Below, one piece after another: positions 1 through 7,050 of a stretch of DNA of 27,066 nucleotides; position 1 is the first letter of the stretch, and each line of letters starts with the position of its first letter. The notes under the pieces were generated by a model that worked only from the letters and a program-made list of their open reading frames with translations, did no database searches and had not been told where the DNA came from. The DNA is from JAGPFW01 sp964535155 (GTDB lineage Bacteria; Patescibacteriota; WWE3; UBA101185; UBA10185). The position numbers and the translations under genes are program-made. Where the stretch lies: the NCBI GenBank assembly GCA_964535155.1, contig CAZHSR010000007.1:1-27066 (forward strand). The letters run 5' to 3'.

Positions 1-565
1 CCACTCCCAAATGTCGCACTATCTCCTGAATCTGCTTTGCGTATTCAACTGCATCCTCCACAAAATAAATGGAAGGCGTTGTAACCATTTCTATTAATGC
101 CATTCCCGACTTATTAAAATCTATTAAAGTCATATCACCCTCATGAAAGGATTTTGCAGTATCTTCTTCCAAATGAATCCGCTCTAACTCTACCTTTCTT
201 CCGTTTGGTAAATTAACAAAGCCTCCTTCACATAAAGGCTGTTTATACTGACTAATCTGATAGCCTTTTGGTAAATCTGGATAAAAATAATGCTTTCTAT
301 CAAACCGCGAATCCGAATTAATTTTGCAATTTAAAGCCTGCCCCAACAATTGCGTTTTTTCTACTGCTTCTTTATTTGGCACAGGTAAAGCTCCCGGTAA
401 ACCTAAACACACTGGACACACATGTGAATTGGGCTCCGCCGAATAAATTTCCTCAGTAGAACAGGCACAAAACATTTTGGAATTAGTTTTTACATGCAAG
501 TGAATCTCTAGTCCTAAAACTAGTTTGTAATTTCCTAAAATATCTTTTTGATCAACTTTTGTCAT
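1..565 (-). CDS. gatB: Asp/Glu-tRNA amidotransferase subunit B (N-terminal part, runs off the left edge)
   Basis: Subunit B of GatCAB, which amidates Glu-tRNA(Gln) or Asp-tRNA(Asn) in the cytoplasm; GatB binds the misacylated tRNA and activates the acyl group with ATP. About 188 N-terminal residues are visible and the frame stays open to base 1, so the C-terminal half is outside the window. The N-terminal LGLEIHLHVKT stretch matches the family's GLEVHxQLxT motif. It is followed by the paired cysteines of the zinc site (CACS, then CPVCLGLPGALPVPN) and by the HYFYPDLPKGYQISQY block typical of the cradle domain. ATG at 565 has a modest AGGA about 7 nt upstream. It is the last gene of gatC-gatA-ORF-gatB, 21 bp after the HEPN-like ORF. 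Identity is seen directly from motifs. Confidence 0.96.
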   Translation of the reverse strand, partial: MTKVDQKDILGNYKLVLGLEIHLHVKTNSKMFCACSTEEIYSAEPNSHVCPVCLGLPGALPVPNKEAVEKTQLLGQALNCKINSDSRFDRKHYFYPDLPKGYQISQYKQPLCEGGFVNLPNGRKVELERIHLEEDTAKSFHEGDMTLIDFNKSGMALIEMVTTPSIYFVEDAVEYAKQIQEIVRHLGV

Positions 566-586
566 AAATTTCCTAAGTAAAACTGC

Positions 587-1000
587 TTAAACTGCAACCC
601 CTATCTCAATTAATCCTGCTTTCAAATCATTTATAGCCTCTTCCAAAATAAAATAAGTGGGTTCATAATCCAAATCATGCACTAAAGAATTTCGCACCTT
701 ATGAGCTTTCCAAATTTTGTCATATATTTCCCATTCAAATAAGTCTTTAGCACTTTTTAGGCGAGAACTCATATTTTCTCCTTCTGCTACTTCTCCCAAA
801 GCTGTATCTAAAAGTTTATCTGCTGTTATTAAGGCCTGTCTCAACTGAGTTGGATTTCGCGATTTTAAGGCAAGAGATATTTCAGACTTCCATTTTTCTT
901 GGATTTTCTGAGAGGTTACATTGGAGACTCTTTTTCCATGAGGATATTTGCCTCCAAACAAAAAGACTACAAAGTACCAAATTCCCTTTAATATTTTCAT
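587..1000 (-). CDS. Small protein with an R-N-x3-H (HEPN-like) motif inside the gat operon
   Basis: A 137-residue protein of unknown function. A short hydrophobic N-terminal stretch (GIWYFVVFLFGG, residues 6-17) is followed by a soluble, probably all-helical body. Near residues 102-110 is KVRNSLVHD, which fits the R-phi-x3-H signature of HEPN-fold proteins with Asn in the second place. The C-terminal helix contains EEAINDLKAGL. Its ATG overlaps the gatA stop by 4 bp (ATGA) and it sits 21 bp before gatB, so it is almost certainly co-transcribed and probably translationally coupled. RNxxxH occurs both in HEPN RNases and in non-toxic helical proteins, so an RNase role is only a possibility. No nucleotidyltransferase partner is adjacent; the nearest MNT gene is 6 kb away on the other strand. 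I am sure it is a gene, not of its function. Confidence 0.85.
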   Translation of the reverse strand: MKILKGIWYFVVFLFGGKYPHGKRVSNVTSQKIQEKWKSEISLALKSRNPTQLRQALITADKLLDTALGEVAEGENMSSRLKSAKDLFEWEIYDKIWKAHKVRNSLVHDLDYEPTYFILEEAINDLKAGLIEIGVAV

Positions 1001-2430
1001 TCTTTAGGCCTTTCTTTATGAAAATTTGTATTTTGCTGATAAAAATTAGCAATCTGCATTATTTGACTTTCTTTAAATCTATTTCCAATAATCTGCACCC
1101 CAACTGGAAGATTTTGGGCAAAACCCACTGGAATTGTAACTCCGCAAAGGCCAGCTATTGTACTTGGCTCTGTTAAAACATCCATCATTTCTCCAAACAT
1201 AGGGTTACTTGCACTTTCGCCTATTTTTAAAGCTACACAAGGCATTGTTGGGCCAACTAAAACATCCACCTGGTTAAAGGCTTTATCAAAATCTTCAATA
1301 ATTAGGGTTCTTACTTTTTGAGCTTTAGAATAGTACGCGTCGTAATATCCTGCACTTAAAGTGTATGCGCCTAACATCATTCTCTTTTTTGCCTCAAATC
1401 CAAAGGAATTGCGGTCATTTCCGTATCTTATGCCGTCTAAACGGGCTAAATTGGAAGAAACTTCAGCTCTTTGTAAGACTGTATATACGGCAATGGAATA
1501 TTTTGGGTCCATAAGGTCTATTTCTATAATTTCTGCACCGTTTTTTTCCAGAAATTGCAAAAAATCCAAAGCTTTTTGTTTAACTTCTGGTTCTAAATCT
1601 AGGTCAAAATACTGCTTTGGTTTACCAACCTTTAATCCTTTTAAATCTGGAAGGGATTTAAGCCCCTCTGCATATTTTTCTTTTTCCAAGGGTGAAGTAG
1701 TTGCATCTCTTGGATCATTTCCTGCAATTACTTCAAGTATTAAAGCAGAATCCTCCACCGATTTTGCTATTGGGCCAGGAGAATCTGTGGAAGATGCCAT
1801 TGCAATAACCCCATATCTGCTAACTCTTCCGTAAGAGGGTTTTAAGCCAGTAACACCACACCAAGAGGCAGGACCTCTAATGCTTCCGCCTGTTTCACTT
1901 CCAATGGCAAAAAGGCACATATCGCCAATGACAGCAGCTGCAGAACCTCCAGAAGAACCACCAGGAACTCTAGAAACATCCCAAGGGTTTTTGGTGGTAA
2001 AAAAGTCGGATTCTTCTGTGGAGGAACCATGTGCAAAAGCGTCCATGTTGGTTTTGCCAAGTAAAATGGCTCCAGCGCTTTTTAGTCTTTCTGTAACAGT
2101 AGATTCATAAGGGGGAATAAAATTTTCTAAAACCTTTGAAGAGGCAGTTGTTCTTATGCCTTTTGTGCAAAAATTATCTTTTGCTGCGTAAGGAATTCCA
2201 AGTAGAGGATATTTTTCAAAAGCTTTGGCACCTTCTTTGGCAATAATCTCATCTGCTTTTCTAGCTTCCAATAAAGCCTCATCTGCTAAAACAGTAACAA
2301 ATGCTTTAATTTCAGGATCTTTTTTGGAAATTGCATCTAAACAGGAGTGAACCAAGTCAACACTAGAGAACTCCTTGTTTTTTAATCCTTCCAAGGCATC
2401 TTTAATTGTTAAAGCATTTAAATTTTGCAT
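997..2430 (-). CDS. gatA: Asp/Glu-tRNA amidotransferase subunit A
   Basis: Amidase subunit of GatCAB. It hydrolyses glutamine and sends ammonia to the GatB site. At 477 aa it is a normal full-length GatA. The amidase-signature Ser-cisSer-Lys machinery is visible: the lysine in GIPYAAKDNF, the GGSSGGSAAAV loop, and the nucleophile region GSETGGSIRGPASWCG followed by GLKPSYGRVSRYG. The C-terminal part carries NLPVGVQIIG, conserved in the family. The start overlaps the last base of the gatC stop (2430) and the TGA stop overlaps the next ORF's ATG, so the operon is tightly coupled. With gatC and gatB present, the organism likely makes Asn-tRNA and/or Gln-tRNA by transamidation. Which tRNA is served cannot be read from this window. 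Confidence 0.98.
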   Translation of the reverse strand: MQNLNALTIKDALEGLKNKEFSSVDLVHSCLDAISKKDPEIKAFVTVLADEALLEARKADEIIAKEGAKAFEKYPLLGIPYAAKDNFCTKGIRTTASSKVLENFIPPYESTVTERLKSAGAILLGKTNMDAFAHGSSTEESDFFTTKNPWDVSRVPGGSSGGSAAAVIGDMCLFAIGSETGGSIRGPASWCGVTGLKPSYGRVSRYGVIAMASSTDSPGPIAKSVEDSALILEVIAGNDPRDATTSPLEKEKYAEGLKSLPDLKGLKVGKPKQYFDLDLEPEVKQKALDFLQFLEKNGAEIIEIDLMDPKYSIAVYTVLQRAEVSSNLARLDGIRYGNDRNSFGFEAKKRMMLGAYTLSAGYYDAYYSKAQKVRTLIIEDFDKAFNQVDVLVGPTMPCVALKIGESASNPMFGEMMDVLTEPSTIAGLCGVTIPVGFAQNLPVGVQIIGNRFKESQIMQIANFYQQNTNFHKERPKE

Positions 2431-2729
2431 TATTCTCTTTCAAAAACTGCCTTTGTGCCAAACTTTCCATCCTTTTGAGATGACGCATTTGATAAAACTT
2501 CTTCCTTTGTAAGGGAGGTATCAGGAAAATTGGCATCTCTATAAACATTTGACAAACCTGTAACCTGAAATGTTTCAACAACAGAAGAAGTATCTAATTC
2601 TTCAAGAACTTTTACATAATCCAATGTGTCAGAAAGCATTGCGGAAAGCTTTTTTGCCTCCTCAGCACTAAGTTTAAGATTTGTAAGTGTGGCAATGTGA
2701 GCAACATCGTCAAGGGATATGTTCTTCAT
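2430..2729 (-). CDS. gatC: Asp/Glu-tRNA amidotransferase subunit C
   Basis: Small stabilising subunit of GatCAB, 99 aa, the usual size. It has the N-terminal helix pair (DDVAHIATLTNLKLSAEEAKKLSAMLSD in the order expected for GatC) and the C-terminal extended part ending in KFGTKAVFERE, comparable to the family's VP..FE/K ending that wraps around GatA. It is the first gene of the operon. There is no Shine-Dalgarno sequence; instead a TATGAT box lies exactly 6 nt before the ATG, suggesting a leaderless transcript. Downstream gatA overlaps by one base. Confidence 0.95.
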   Translation of the reverse strand: MKNISLDDVAHIATLTNLKLSAEEAKKLSAMLSDTLDYVKVLEELDTSSVVETFQVTGLSNVYRDANFPDTSLTKEEVLSNASSQKDGKFGTKAVFERE

Positions 2730-2735
2730 AGAGCT

Positions 2736-2741
2736 ATCATA
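2736..2741 (-). promoter_or_regulatory. Putative -10 box of the gat operon (leaderless start)
   Basis: TATGAT followed by 6 nt (agctct) and the gatC ATG. The start of transcription expected from such a -10 would fall on or next to the ATG. No ribosome-binding site fits in between. It matches the TANNNT-N6-ATG pattern seen at several other genes in the window. Not confirmed experimentally. Confidence 0.55.
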
Positions 2742-2748
2742 TCAAATT

Positions 2749-3651
2749 TTACATACTTTCAAGACGGGAAATTCTTTCTTCCAAAGGAGGATGCGTCATA
2801 AATAAATTTGCCATAAAGCCTTTATTTCTAGTAGTTACCATTAAAGGAGAAACAATAAACAGATGTGCAGTTGCCCCATTGGCTACTTCCAAGACTTCGG
2901 TATCTGATCCAAGTTTTCTTAAAGCGCTAGCTAAACCTGCTGGATACCGTGTTATCATTGCTGCTGTGGAATCCGCTAAAAATTCTCGCCTTCTACCAAG
3001 GGCAAGTTTCATCAACTGAGCAATAATTGGGCTTAGCAAAACTAACACTAAACCAACAATAAAAATCAAAGGGTGACCCCCAGACGAATCCCTTTTTCTA
3101 CCCCTCCCGTAAAACATGCCTCTTGTAAAAAAGTCTGATAACAAAGTTACTGAACCTACTAAAACACTAACAATGGACATTAAGCGAATGTCGTAATTTC
3201 CAATGTGTGACATTTCATGGGCAATAACTCCTTCCAGTTCGCGCTTTTCTAACCTTTGTAAAATACCTGTTGTAAAACAAATAACGCCATGTTCGGGATC
3301 TCTTCCTGTGGCAAAGGCATTCATGGAAGTATCTTCAATGTAATACACGCGAGGCTTTGGCAGACCAGACGCAATTGCCATATTTTCCACTAAATTGTGC
3401 AAATCTTTACCTTGAACTGGATCAACTTCCTTTGCGCCAGATAAAGCCAAGACTATTTTGTCGGAATTATAGTAACTAAAAAAACTGGAAATTCCTGCAA
3501 ATAAAAAAGCTATTCCTGTGAAAAACAATCCGCCATCGCCATAAAATAAGTCAAGAAAATAGCCAATAAAAGCCACCACAGCAATAAATACAGCCACAAT
3601 TATAGTTGTATCTCTTTTATTATTGGAGATGTGAGTATAAATTGTGGCCAT
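2749..3651 (-). CDS. htpX: HtpX-like M48 family membrane zinc metalloprotease
   Basis: A 300-aa integral membrane protease of family M48B, involved in membrane protein quality control. Two N-terminal membrane segments (about residues 15-35 and 40-60) precede the catalytic part. The zinc motif GVIAHEMSHIGN gives HExxH near residue 140, and the third ligand lies in GRRREFLADSTAA. Two more hydrophobic segments lie between (SVLVGSVTLLSDFF and LIFIVGLVLVLLSPIIAQLM). The C-terminal FMTHPPLEERISRLESM is the classic HtpX ending. It follows lemA by about 30 bp on the same strand, an arrangement common in bacteria, and the pair is probably one operon. No clear ribosome-binding site is visible at its ATG. 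Confidence 0.95.
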   Translation of the reverse strand: MATIYTHISNNKRDTTIIVAVFIAVVAFIGYFLDLFYGDGGLFFTGIAFLFAGISSFFSYYNSDKIVLALSGAKEVDPVQGKDLHNLVENMAIASGLPKPRVYYIEDTSMNAFATGRDPEHGVICFTTGILQRLEKRELEGVIAHEMSHIGNYDIRLMSIVSVLVGSVTLLSDFFTRGMFYGRGRKRDSSGGHPLIFIVGLVLVLLSPIIAQLMKLALGRRREFLADSTAAMITRYPAGLASALRKLGSDTEVLEVANGATAHLFIVSPLMVTTRNKGFMANLFMTHPPLEERISRLESM

Positions 3652-3680
3652 ATTAAAAACTCAAAACCTGAAAACTGGAT

Positions 3681-4216
3681 TTAAGCCTGATTTGCCTGAC
3701 CAAAATCTACTTTTACACTCTTTCGTTCCTCTTCTGTAGCTTCAAAAAAAGACTTCTTGGAATATNNNNNNNNNNAGAGTTAAAGTCTCTTACTACAGAG
3801 TTGTAAAACTGTCTTGAATAAGCTACTTTATCTTCCGTATCAGAAAGCTCCTTTTGCAAGTTCATAAACCCTTCTTGAGCCTTTAATTCTGGATAAGATT
3901 CTGCAACTGCAAATAAGGACTTTAAGGCACCAGAAAGCATTTGATCTGCTTGACCTTTTTCATCCACAGAGTTTGCGTTCATTAAAGCTGTTCGTGCCTC
4001 AGTTACTTTTTGAAAAACTTCACTCTCATGAGAAGCATAACCTTTTACTGTCTCTATCAGGTTTGGAATTAGATCCACTCTTCGCTTGAGTTGGACATCT
4101 ATTTGACTCCAAGCCTCTTCTATGCGGACAACTAACTTTGCTAGCTTGTTGTAAACTCCTATAAAATAAAAGACTACAAGAGCCAGTAAAACTAAAATAA
4201 TAGGTAATAACTGCAT
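3681..4216 (-). CDS. lemA: LemA family protein (interrupted by an assembly gap)
   Basis: LemA family membrane-anchored helical protein. An N-terminal membrane segment (IILVLLALVVFYFIGVYN, residues 6-23) is followed by the hallmark VRIEEAWSQIDVQLKRRVDLIPNLIETVKGYASHE and later AESYPELKA and YSRQFYNSVVRDFN. Ten N at 3766-3775 break the frame. On the far side, another frame reads YSKKSFFEATEEERKSVKVDFGQ and stops at 3681, which is the normal LemA C-terminus. About 15 residues of the family (the FP.N.IA..F region) are missing, so the real gap is probably near 50 bp. A good ribosome-binding site (GGAGG, 5 nt spacing) precedes the ATG. It probably forms an operon with htpX. Function in bacteria is poorly defined. 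Confidence 0.93.
3766..3775. other. Assembly gap (10 N) inside lemA
   Basis: Ten N of arbitrary length. The lemA reading frame differs on the two sides and about 15 conserved residues are lost, so the apparent truncation is technical. Confidence 0.97.
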
Positions 4217-4243
4217 AATTTCCTCCTTTTTAAATACAAATAC

Positions 4244-5986
4244 TTATTTTAATAATCTCAAAAAATCTTCGGTTGGTAAAGTGTTTATTATATCTTTTGC
4301 TTCACACCAGCCTCTTCTGGCAACATCTATTCCAAATTGCATGAAATCTAAAGAGTCAACTGTATGCGCATCTGAACTTATAATTAGCTTTACACCCATA
4401 TTTTTTGCCTCTTTTACCATGTCATAAGGCAAATCTAATCTTTGTGGTTGAGAATTTATTTCCAAAACTTTTTTTGTCTTTAGAGCAGTTTCTAATAGTG
4501 CCATCCAATCTATGTCCATTTGTCCTCTTTCATTTAAAATCCTTTCCGAAGGGTGAGCAATAATGTTTACCAACGGATGGTTCAGTGCATAAGTATAGCG
4601 TTTCATAATTTGCTCTCTTGGCTGAGTATGCGAAGTATGTATTGCTCCAATAACAAAATCCAATTTTTCCAACAGCTCATCTGGAAGGGCTAATGTCGCA
4701 TCGGCTAAAATATTGACTTCATAACCAAATAAAAGCTTAAAATCTGGATTTTTTGCATTAATTTCAGCAACTTTTTCTTTTGTGTCATTTATAATTTTTT
4801 CAACTGTGTCGTATCCCCTACTGGAAACACTTGGTGCGTGATCTGCAAATCCGTAATATTTGTAACCTTTTGATTTTGCGCCCTCTATCATTTCTTCCAA
4901 AGTGTTTAATCCATCAGAAAAAACTGTATGAGTGTGAATGTCGCCTTTTATATCGGGCAAATCTATTAAACTTGGGATAGACTTTTTTGCCGCCAATTCA
5001 ACTTCGTCCTTTCCTTGCCTAATCTCTGGGGGGATGTATTGCAAATCCAAAAAATCATAAAAACTTTCTTCTGTTTTAAACTCGTGCAATTTTTTCCCCT
5101 TTTTTATGCCATATTCTGAGACCGAATATTTTTTATCTATTGCATAAGTCCTTAATACAATGTTGTGATACTTGTTACCAGTAAAATACTGCACCATGGA
5201 ACCATATTGCTGTGGCAAAACAGTTCTAAAATCCACTTGTAAATCATTTCCCAAAACTACGCTTGCCTTCTTGTCGCCTTTAACTAAAACCTCTTTTATT
5301 TCTGGGAATTTTAAAAAGTGTGCCATTACTTCTGCTTCATTTTTGGTTGAAGCTGCTATATCTAGATCCCCAATTGTTTCCTTTTTTCTACGATAAGAAC
5401 CAAGAGCTTCAATTTGCAAAACAGACTCCAATTTTTGCATGTACTTATAAATTCTTTGCACAATTTCATCCCCTTGTGACCATAATAATCGAGGCTTTTC
5501 GTTTTTTGTCATTTTAAGTTCGGCTATAGAATCCAAAATTTGCTTTTCAGACTTTTCACCAAATCCAGCCAAGTCCCGAATTTTGCCTTCTTGGGCAGCC
5601 TTTGAAATTTTTTCTAACGCAGTTTCGCGATTTTCTATTTTAAAAGCCTCTGCCAACTTATAAGCCTTTTTGGCACCAATTCCTTGAATTCCTATTAGGG
5701 CAAACATCCCATCGGGAAGGTCTTTTTTTAAAATCTCAAATTCTCTAACCGTTCCTTTTTCAAATAGATCGCTAATGTGTTGCGAAAGACTTGCACCCAC
5801 ACCGGGTATCTCCTGTAAACGACCCTTTTCCCAAAGGTCAAAGGCGGAATAAGTGGAGGTTTCTATGGCACTAACAGCATTTTCATATGCTCGTAATCTA
5901 AAGCGGTCTGCATCTTTAACTTCCATGGCCGCAATGGCTTCTTTTAGAATTTGGACTAGCTCTTGGTTGGAGATTTTGTGTGGCAT
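4244..5986 (-). CDS. polX: Family X DNA polymerase with C-terminal PHP domain (PolX)
   Basis: Bacterial PolX, 580 aa (family about 570), a gap-filling repair polymerase with a PHP phosphoesterase that in homologues gives 3'-5' exonuclease activity. Order: N-terminal helix-hairpin-helix domain (residues about 1-80, EIPGVGASLSQHI), a second HhH (IQGIGAKKAYKLAEAF), the nucleotidyltransferase palm with GSYRRKKETIGDLDIAAS and the third carboxylate in LQVDFRTV, then PHP from about residue 340. PHP metal motifs are all present: GDIHTHTVFSDG, YGFADHAP, GYEVNIL, GAIHTSH, IIAHPSERI and ISSDAHTVD. Both activities therefore look intact. The gene stands alone, with a TAAAAT box 6 nt before the ATG and no ribosome-binding site. 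Confidence 0.97.
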   Translation of the reverse strand: MPHKISNQELVQILKEAIAAMEVKDADRFRLRAYENAVSAIETSTYSAFDLWEKGRLQEIPGVGASLSQHISDLFEKGTVREFEILKKDLPDGMFALIGIQGIGAKKAYKLAEAFKIENRETALEKISKAAQEGKIRDLAGFGEKSEKQILDSIAELKMTKNEKPRLLWSQGDEIVQRIYKYMQKLESVLQIEALGSYRRKKETIGDLDIAASTKNEAEVMAHFLKFPEIKEVLVKGDKKASVVLGNDLQVDFRTVLPQQYGSMVQYFTGNKYHNIVLRTYAIDKKYSVSEYGIKKGKKLHEFKTEESFYDFLDLQYIPPEIRQGKDEVELAAKKSIPSLIDLPDIKGDIHTHTVFSDGLNTLEEMIEGAKSKGYKYYGFADHAPSVSSRGYDTVEKIINDTKEKVAEINAKNPDFKLLFGYEVNILADATLALPDELLEKLDFVIGAIHTSHTQPREQIMKRYTYALNHPLVNIIAHPSERILNERGQMDIDWMALLETALKTKKVLEINSQPQRLDLPYDMVKEAKNMGVKLIISSDAHTVDSLDFMQFGIDVARRGWCEAKDIINTLPTEDFLRLLK

Positions 5987-5992
5987 AAGGTA

Positions 5993-5998
5993 ATTTTA
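5993..5998 (-). promoter_or_regulatory. Putative -10 box of polX (leaderless start)
   Basis: TAAAAT, then 6 nt (tacctt), then the polX ATG at 5986. Same geometry as gatC, murG, lepB and others in this window. Confidence 0.5.
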
Positions 5999-6013
5999 AC
6001 ATTTATTCTCATA

Positions 6014-6042
6014 TTGACTTAACCCACCATATCCCCTAATAT
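6014..6042 (+). promoter_or_regulatory. Putative sigma70-type promoter of tRNA-Asp
   Basis: TTGACT at 6014-6019, a 17-nt spacer, then TAATAT at 6037-6042. Transcription would begin about 9 nt before the mature tRNA 5' end at 6058. Five of six -35 positions match consensus. Confidence 0.55.
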
Positions 6043-6057
6043 AAAAACACTTAGCGG

Positions 6058-6134
6058 GGGGTCGTAGCTCAGTTGGTTAGAGCGCTTCCCTGTCACGGAA
6101 GAGGCCGCGGGTTCGAGTCCCGTCGATCCCGCCA
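6058..6134 (+). tRNA. tRNA-Asp (anticodon GTC)
   Basis: A full cloverleaf can be drawn. The acceptor stem GGGGTCG pairs with CGATCCC (one G-T pair), with discriminator G and encoded CCA at 6132-6134. The D arm contains AGCTCAGTTGGTTAGAGC. The anticodon stem CTTCC/GGAAG has loop CTGTCAC, giving anticodon GTC. The T arm is GCGGGTTCGAGTCCCGT. The G73 discriminator is as expected for tRNA-Asp. Confidence 0.97.
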
Positions 6135-6192
6135 AGTAAATTTCTAATAATCTGCCCCAAAATTAAATTTAAGATAGGGGGTGTATTTTTTA

Positions 6193-6492
6193 ATGACAGA
6201 AAACAACAACGCAACAGAAAAAAAGAACGATACATTAGCTTTTATTATTGGAGGACTTTTTATTCTTGGACTAGTCTTTGCCACTTACAATTACTTTAAT
6301 GAATCTGGAAGACTTGACTCAGCAAAGGATGAAAATGGGGCTATTAGCCTTGAAAAATTAAAGGAAACTTTATCCGCAAAAACTGGGGGAGATGATGATT
6401 CTGAAGAAGGTGCTGTAGATGAAGGGGAAGAAGGCACCAAAGAAACCACCGCTCCCACCGAAAATACCTGGACAGCAAATAAAAGCAGGTGA
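6193..6492 (+). CDS. Membrane-anchor half of a LysM protein (split by an apparent frameshift)
   Basis: N-terminal half of a cell-envelope LysM protein. A short polar N-terminus is followed by one membrane segment (TLAFIIGGLFILGLVFATYNYF, residues about 14-35), then a charged, low-complexity linker rich in Glu, Asp and Thr. The frame then ends soon after ENTWTANKSR, while the LysM domain continues at once in the next frame. Skipping one base near 6466 would join the linker to PGQQIKAGEYEV without loss, so the two parts belong to one gene of about 157 residues. The start is ambiguous. ATG 6193 has an AGGGGGTG ribosome-binding site. GTG 6181, in the same frame, is 5 nt after a TAAGAT box and could be a leaderless start. 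Confidence 0.8.
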   Translation: MTENNNATEKKNDTLAFIIGGLFILGLVFATYNYFNESGRLDSAKDENGAISLEKLKETLSAKTGGDDDSEEGAVDEGEEGTKETTAPTENTWTANKSR

Positions 6493-6664
6493 ATACGAGG
6501 TTAAATCCGGAGATACCTTATGGGAAATTGCAGAAGCAGTTTATGGAAATGGGGCTATGTGGACACAGATTTTGGAGGCAAATAGCTCTTCGGTTGGGTA
6601 CTTGCCAAGTGGACAACAGGCTTTGATTTATGCTGGACAAACTTTAACAATTCCTGCTCTATAA
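6419..6664 (+). CDS. LysM-domain half of the same protein (second frame)
   Basis: Carries one complete LysM domain, a peptidoglycan-binding module of about 50 residues: YEVKSGDTLWEIAEAVYGNG, then MWTQILEANSSSVGYLPSGQ, ending in IYAGQTLTIPAL. The motif order (GDTLWEIA, an aromatic-rich middle, the AN segment, pxx-GQxLxIP) is canonical. The in-frame ATG at 6419 is not a credible independent start, because the residues before PGQQ (KGKKAPKKPPLPPKI) are linker DNA read in the wrong frame. The likeliest explanation is a one-base sequencing or assembly error or a recent mutation. Programmed +1 frameshifting cannot be excluded. The intact protein would sit in the membrane and hold the wall outside. 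A terminator lies about 100 nt downstream. Confidence 0.85.
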   Translation: MKGKKAPKKPPLPPKIPGQQIKAGEYEVKSGDTLWEIAEAVYGNGAMWTQILEANSSSVGYLPSGQQALIYAGQTLTIPAL

Positions 6665-6681
6665 GAATTTGAGCCGAAACT

Positions 6682-6759
6682 GTTTTAAAAGAGCTTGATC
6701 AACCTTTTAAGACAAAAAGCAACTAGAAGGAAGATGCACTTTTTAGTTACAAGAGTTGC
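6682..6759 (+). repeat. Two hairpins between the LysM gene and its terminator
   Basis: First hairpin: GTTTTAAAAG (6682-6691) pairs with CTTTTAAGAC (6704-6713), one G-T pair, with loop agcttgatcaac that itself contains TTGATCAA. Second: GCAACT (6719-6724) pairs with AGTTGC (6754-6759) around a 29-nt interior. No coding potential seen. They could be a structured 3' end or remnants of palindromic repeats. Confidence 0.5.
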
Positions 6760-6762
6760 ACT

Positions 6763-6792
6763 AAACCCCTGAAAAAGGGGTTTTGTGTTTTT
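6763..6792 (+). terminator. Rho-independent terminator after the LysM gene
   Basis: AAACCCC (6763-6769), a 7-nt loop, then GGGGTTT (6777-6783), followed by a T-rich tail (TGTGTTTTT). It is the right size and place to end the tRNA-Asp/LysM transcript before tRNA-Gly. Confidence 0.8.
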
Positions 6793-6822
6793 GGGGGAAT
6801 AAACTTATAATTTGAATACTAA

Positions 6823-6898
6823 GCGGGTGTGGCTCAGTTGGTAGAGTGTCTCCTTCCCAAGGAGAAGGTCGCGGGTTCGATTCCCGTCACCCGCTCCA
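6823..6898 (+). tRNA. tRNA-Gly (anticodon CCC)
   Basis: Acceptor GCGGGTG pairs with CACCCGC, discriminator T, encoded CCA at 6896-6898. The anticodon stem TCTCC/GGAGA has loop TTCCCAA, giving CCC. U73 is the expected glycine discriminator. A TATAAT at 6806-6811 with a weak TTGTGT 17 nt upstream may be its promoter. The final CA of the CCA is also the first pair of a 12-bp hairpin (see next entry). Confidence 0.97.
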
Positions 6899-7050
6899 TT
6901 CAAATTGCACAGCAATTTGAATGACTCAGGTAAATAGGAGCGTACTAACACGACTATTTAGCTGTGCTGCAAATAGTCCGCAAAGCGGACTTTTGCAACT
7001 GGATTGAACATAGTTCAATTCTGCCTCATAAGTTGCAAAGCAACTTATGA
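6897..7050. repeat. Array of tandem short hairpins between tRNA-Gly and the MNT gene
   Basis: Five consecutive inverted repeats fill this stretch. (1) 6897-6923, a perfect 12-bp stem with loop ACA. (2) 6931-6960, TAAATAG/CTATTTA with an internal CGT/ACG. (3) 6969-6996, AGTCCGC-AAA-GCGGACT extended by GCAAA/TTTGC past one bulged T. (4) 7001-7021, ATTGAAC-ATA-GTTCAAT plus outer pairs. (5) 7026-7050, a perfect 11-bp stem with loop AAA. Stems 1, 3 and 5 share an apex of the form YGC-AMA-GCR. No protein reads through. The array starts on the tRNA CCA and ends on an ATG of the next gene. Function unknown: palindromic repeat remnants, a structured RNA, or processing signals are all possible. Confidence 0.8.

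Noticed and set aside
997..999. Possible UGA recoding as in some related candidate phyla
   Set aside because: UGA ends gatA and alr exactly where the families end, and no gene here reads through UGA.
1361..1834. Long open frame antisense to gatA (and similar ones antisense to ftsZ and alr)
   Set aside because: It mirrors the codon pattern of a well-identified gene and has no motif or start signal of its own.
6897..7050. CRISPR array or integron attC sites
   Set aside because: There are no direct repeats with equal spacers, and the stems differ in sequence. The short perfect triloop stems do not resemble attC structures.
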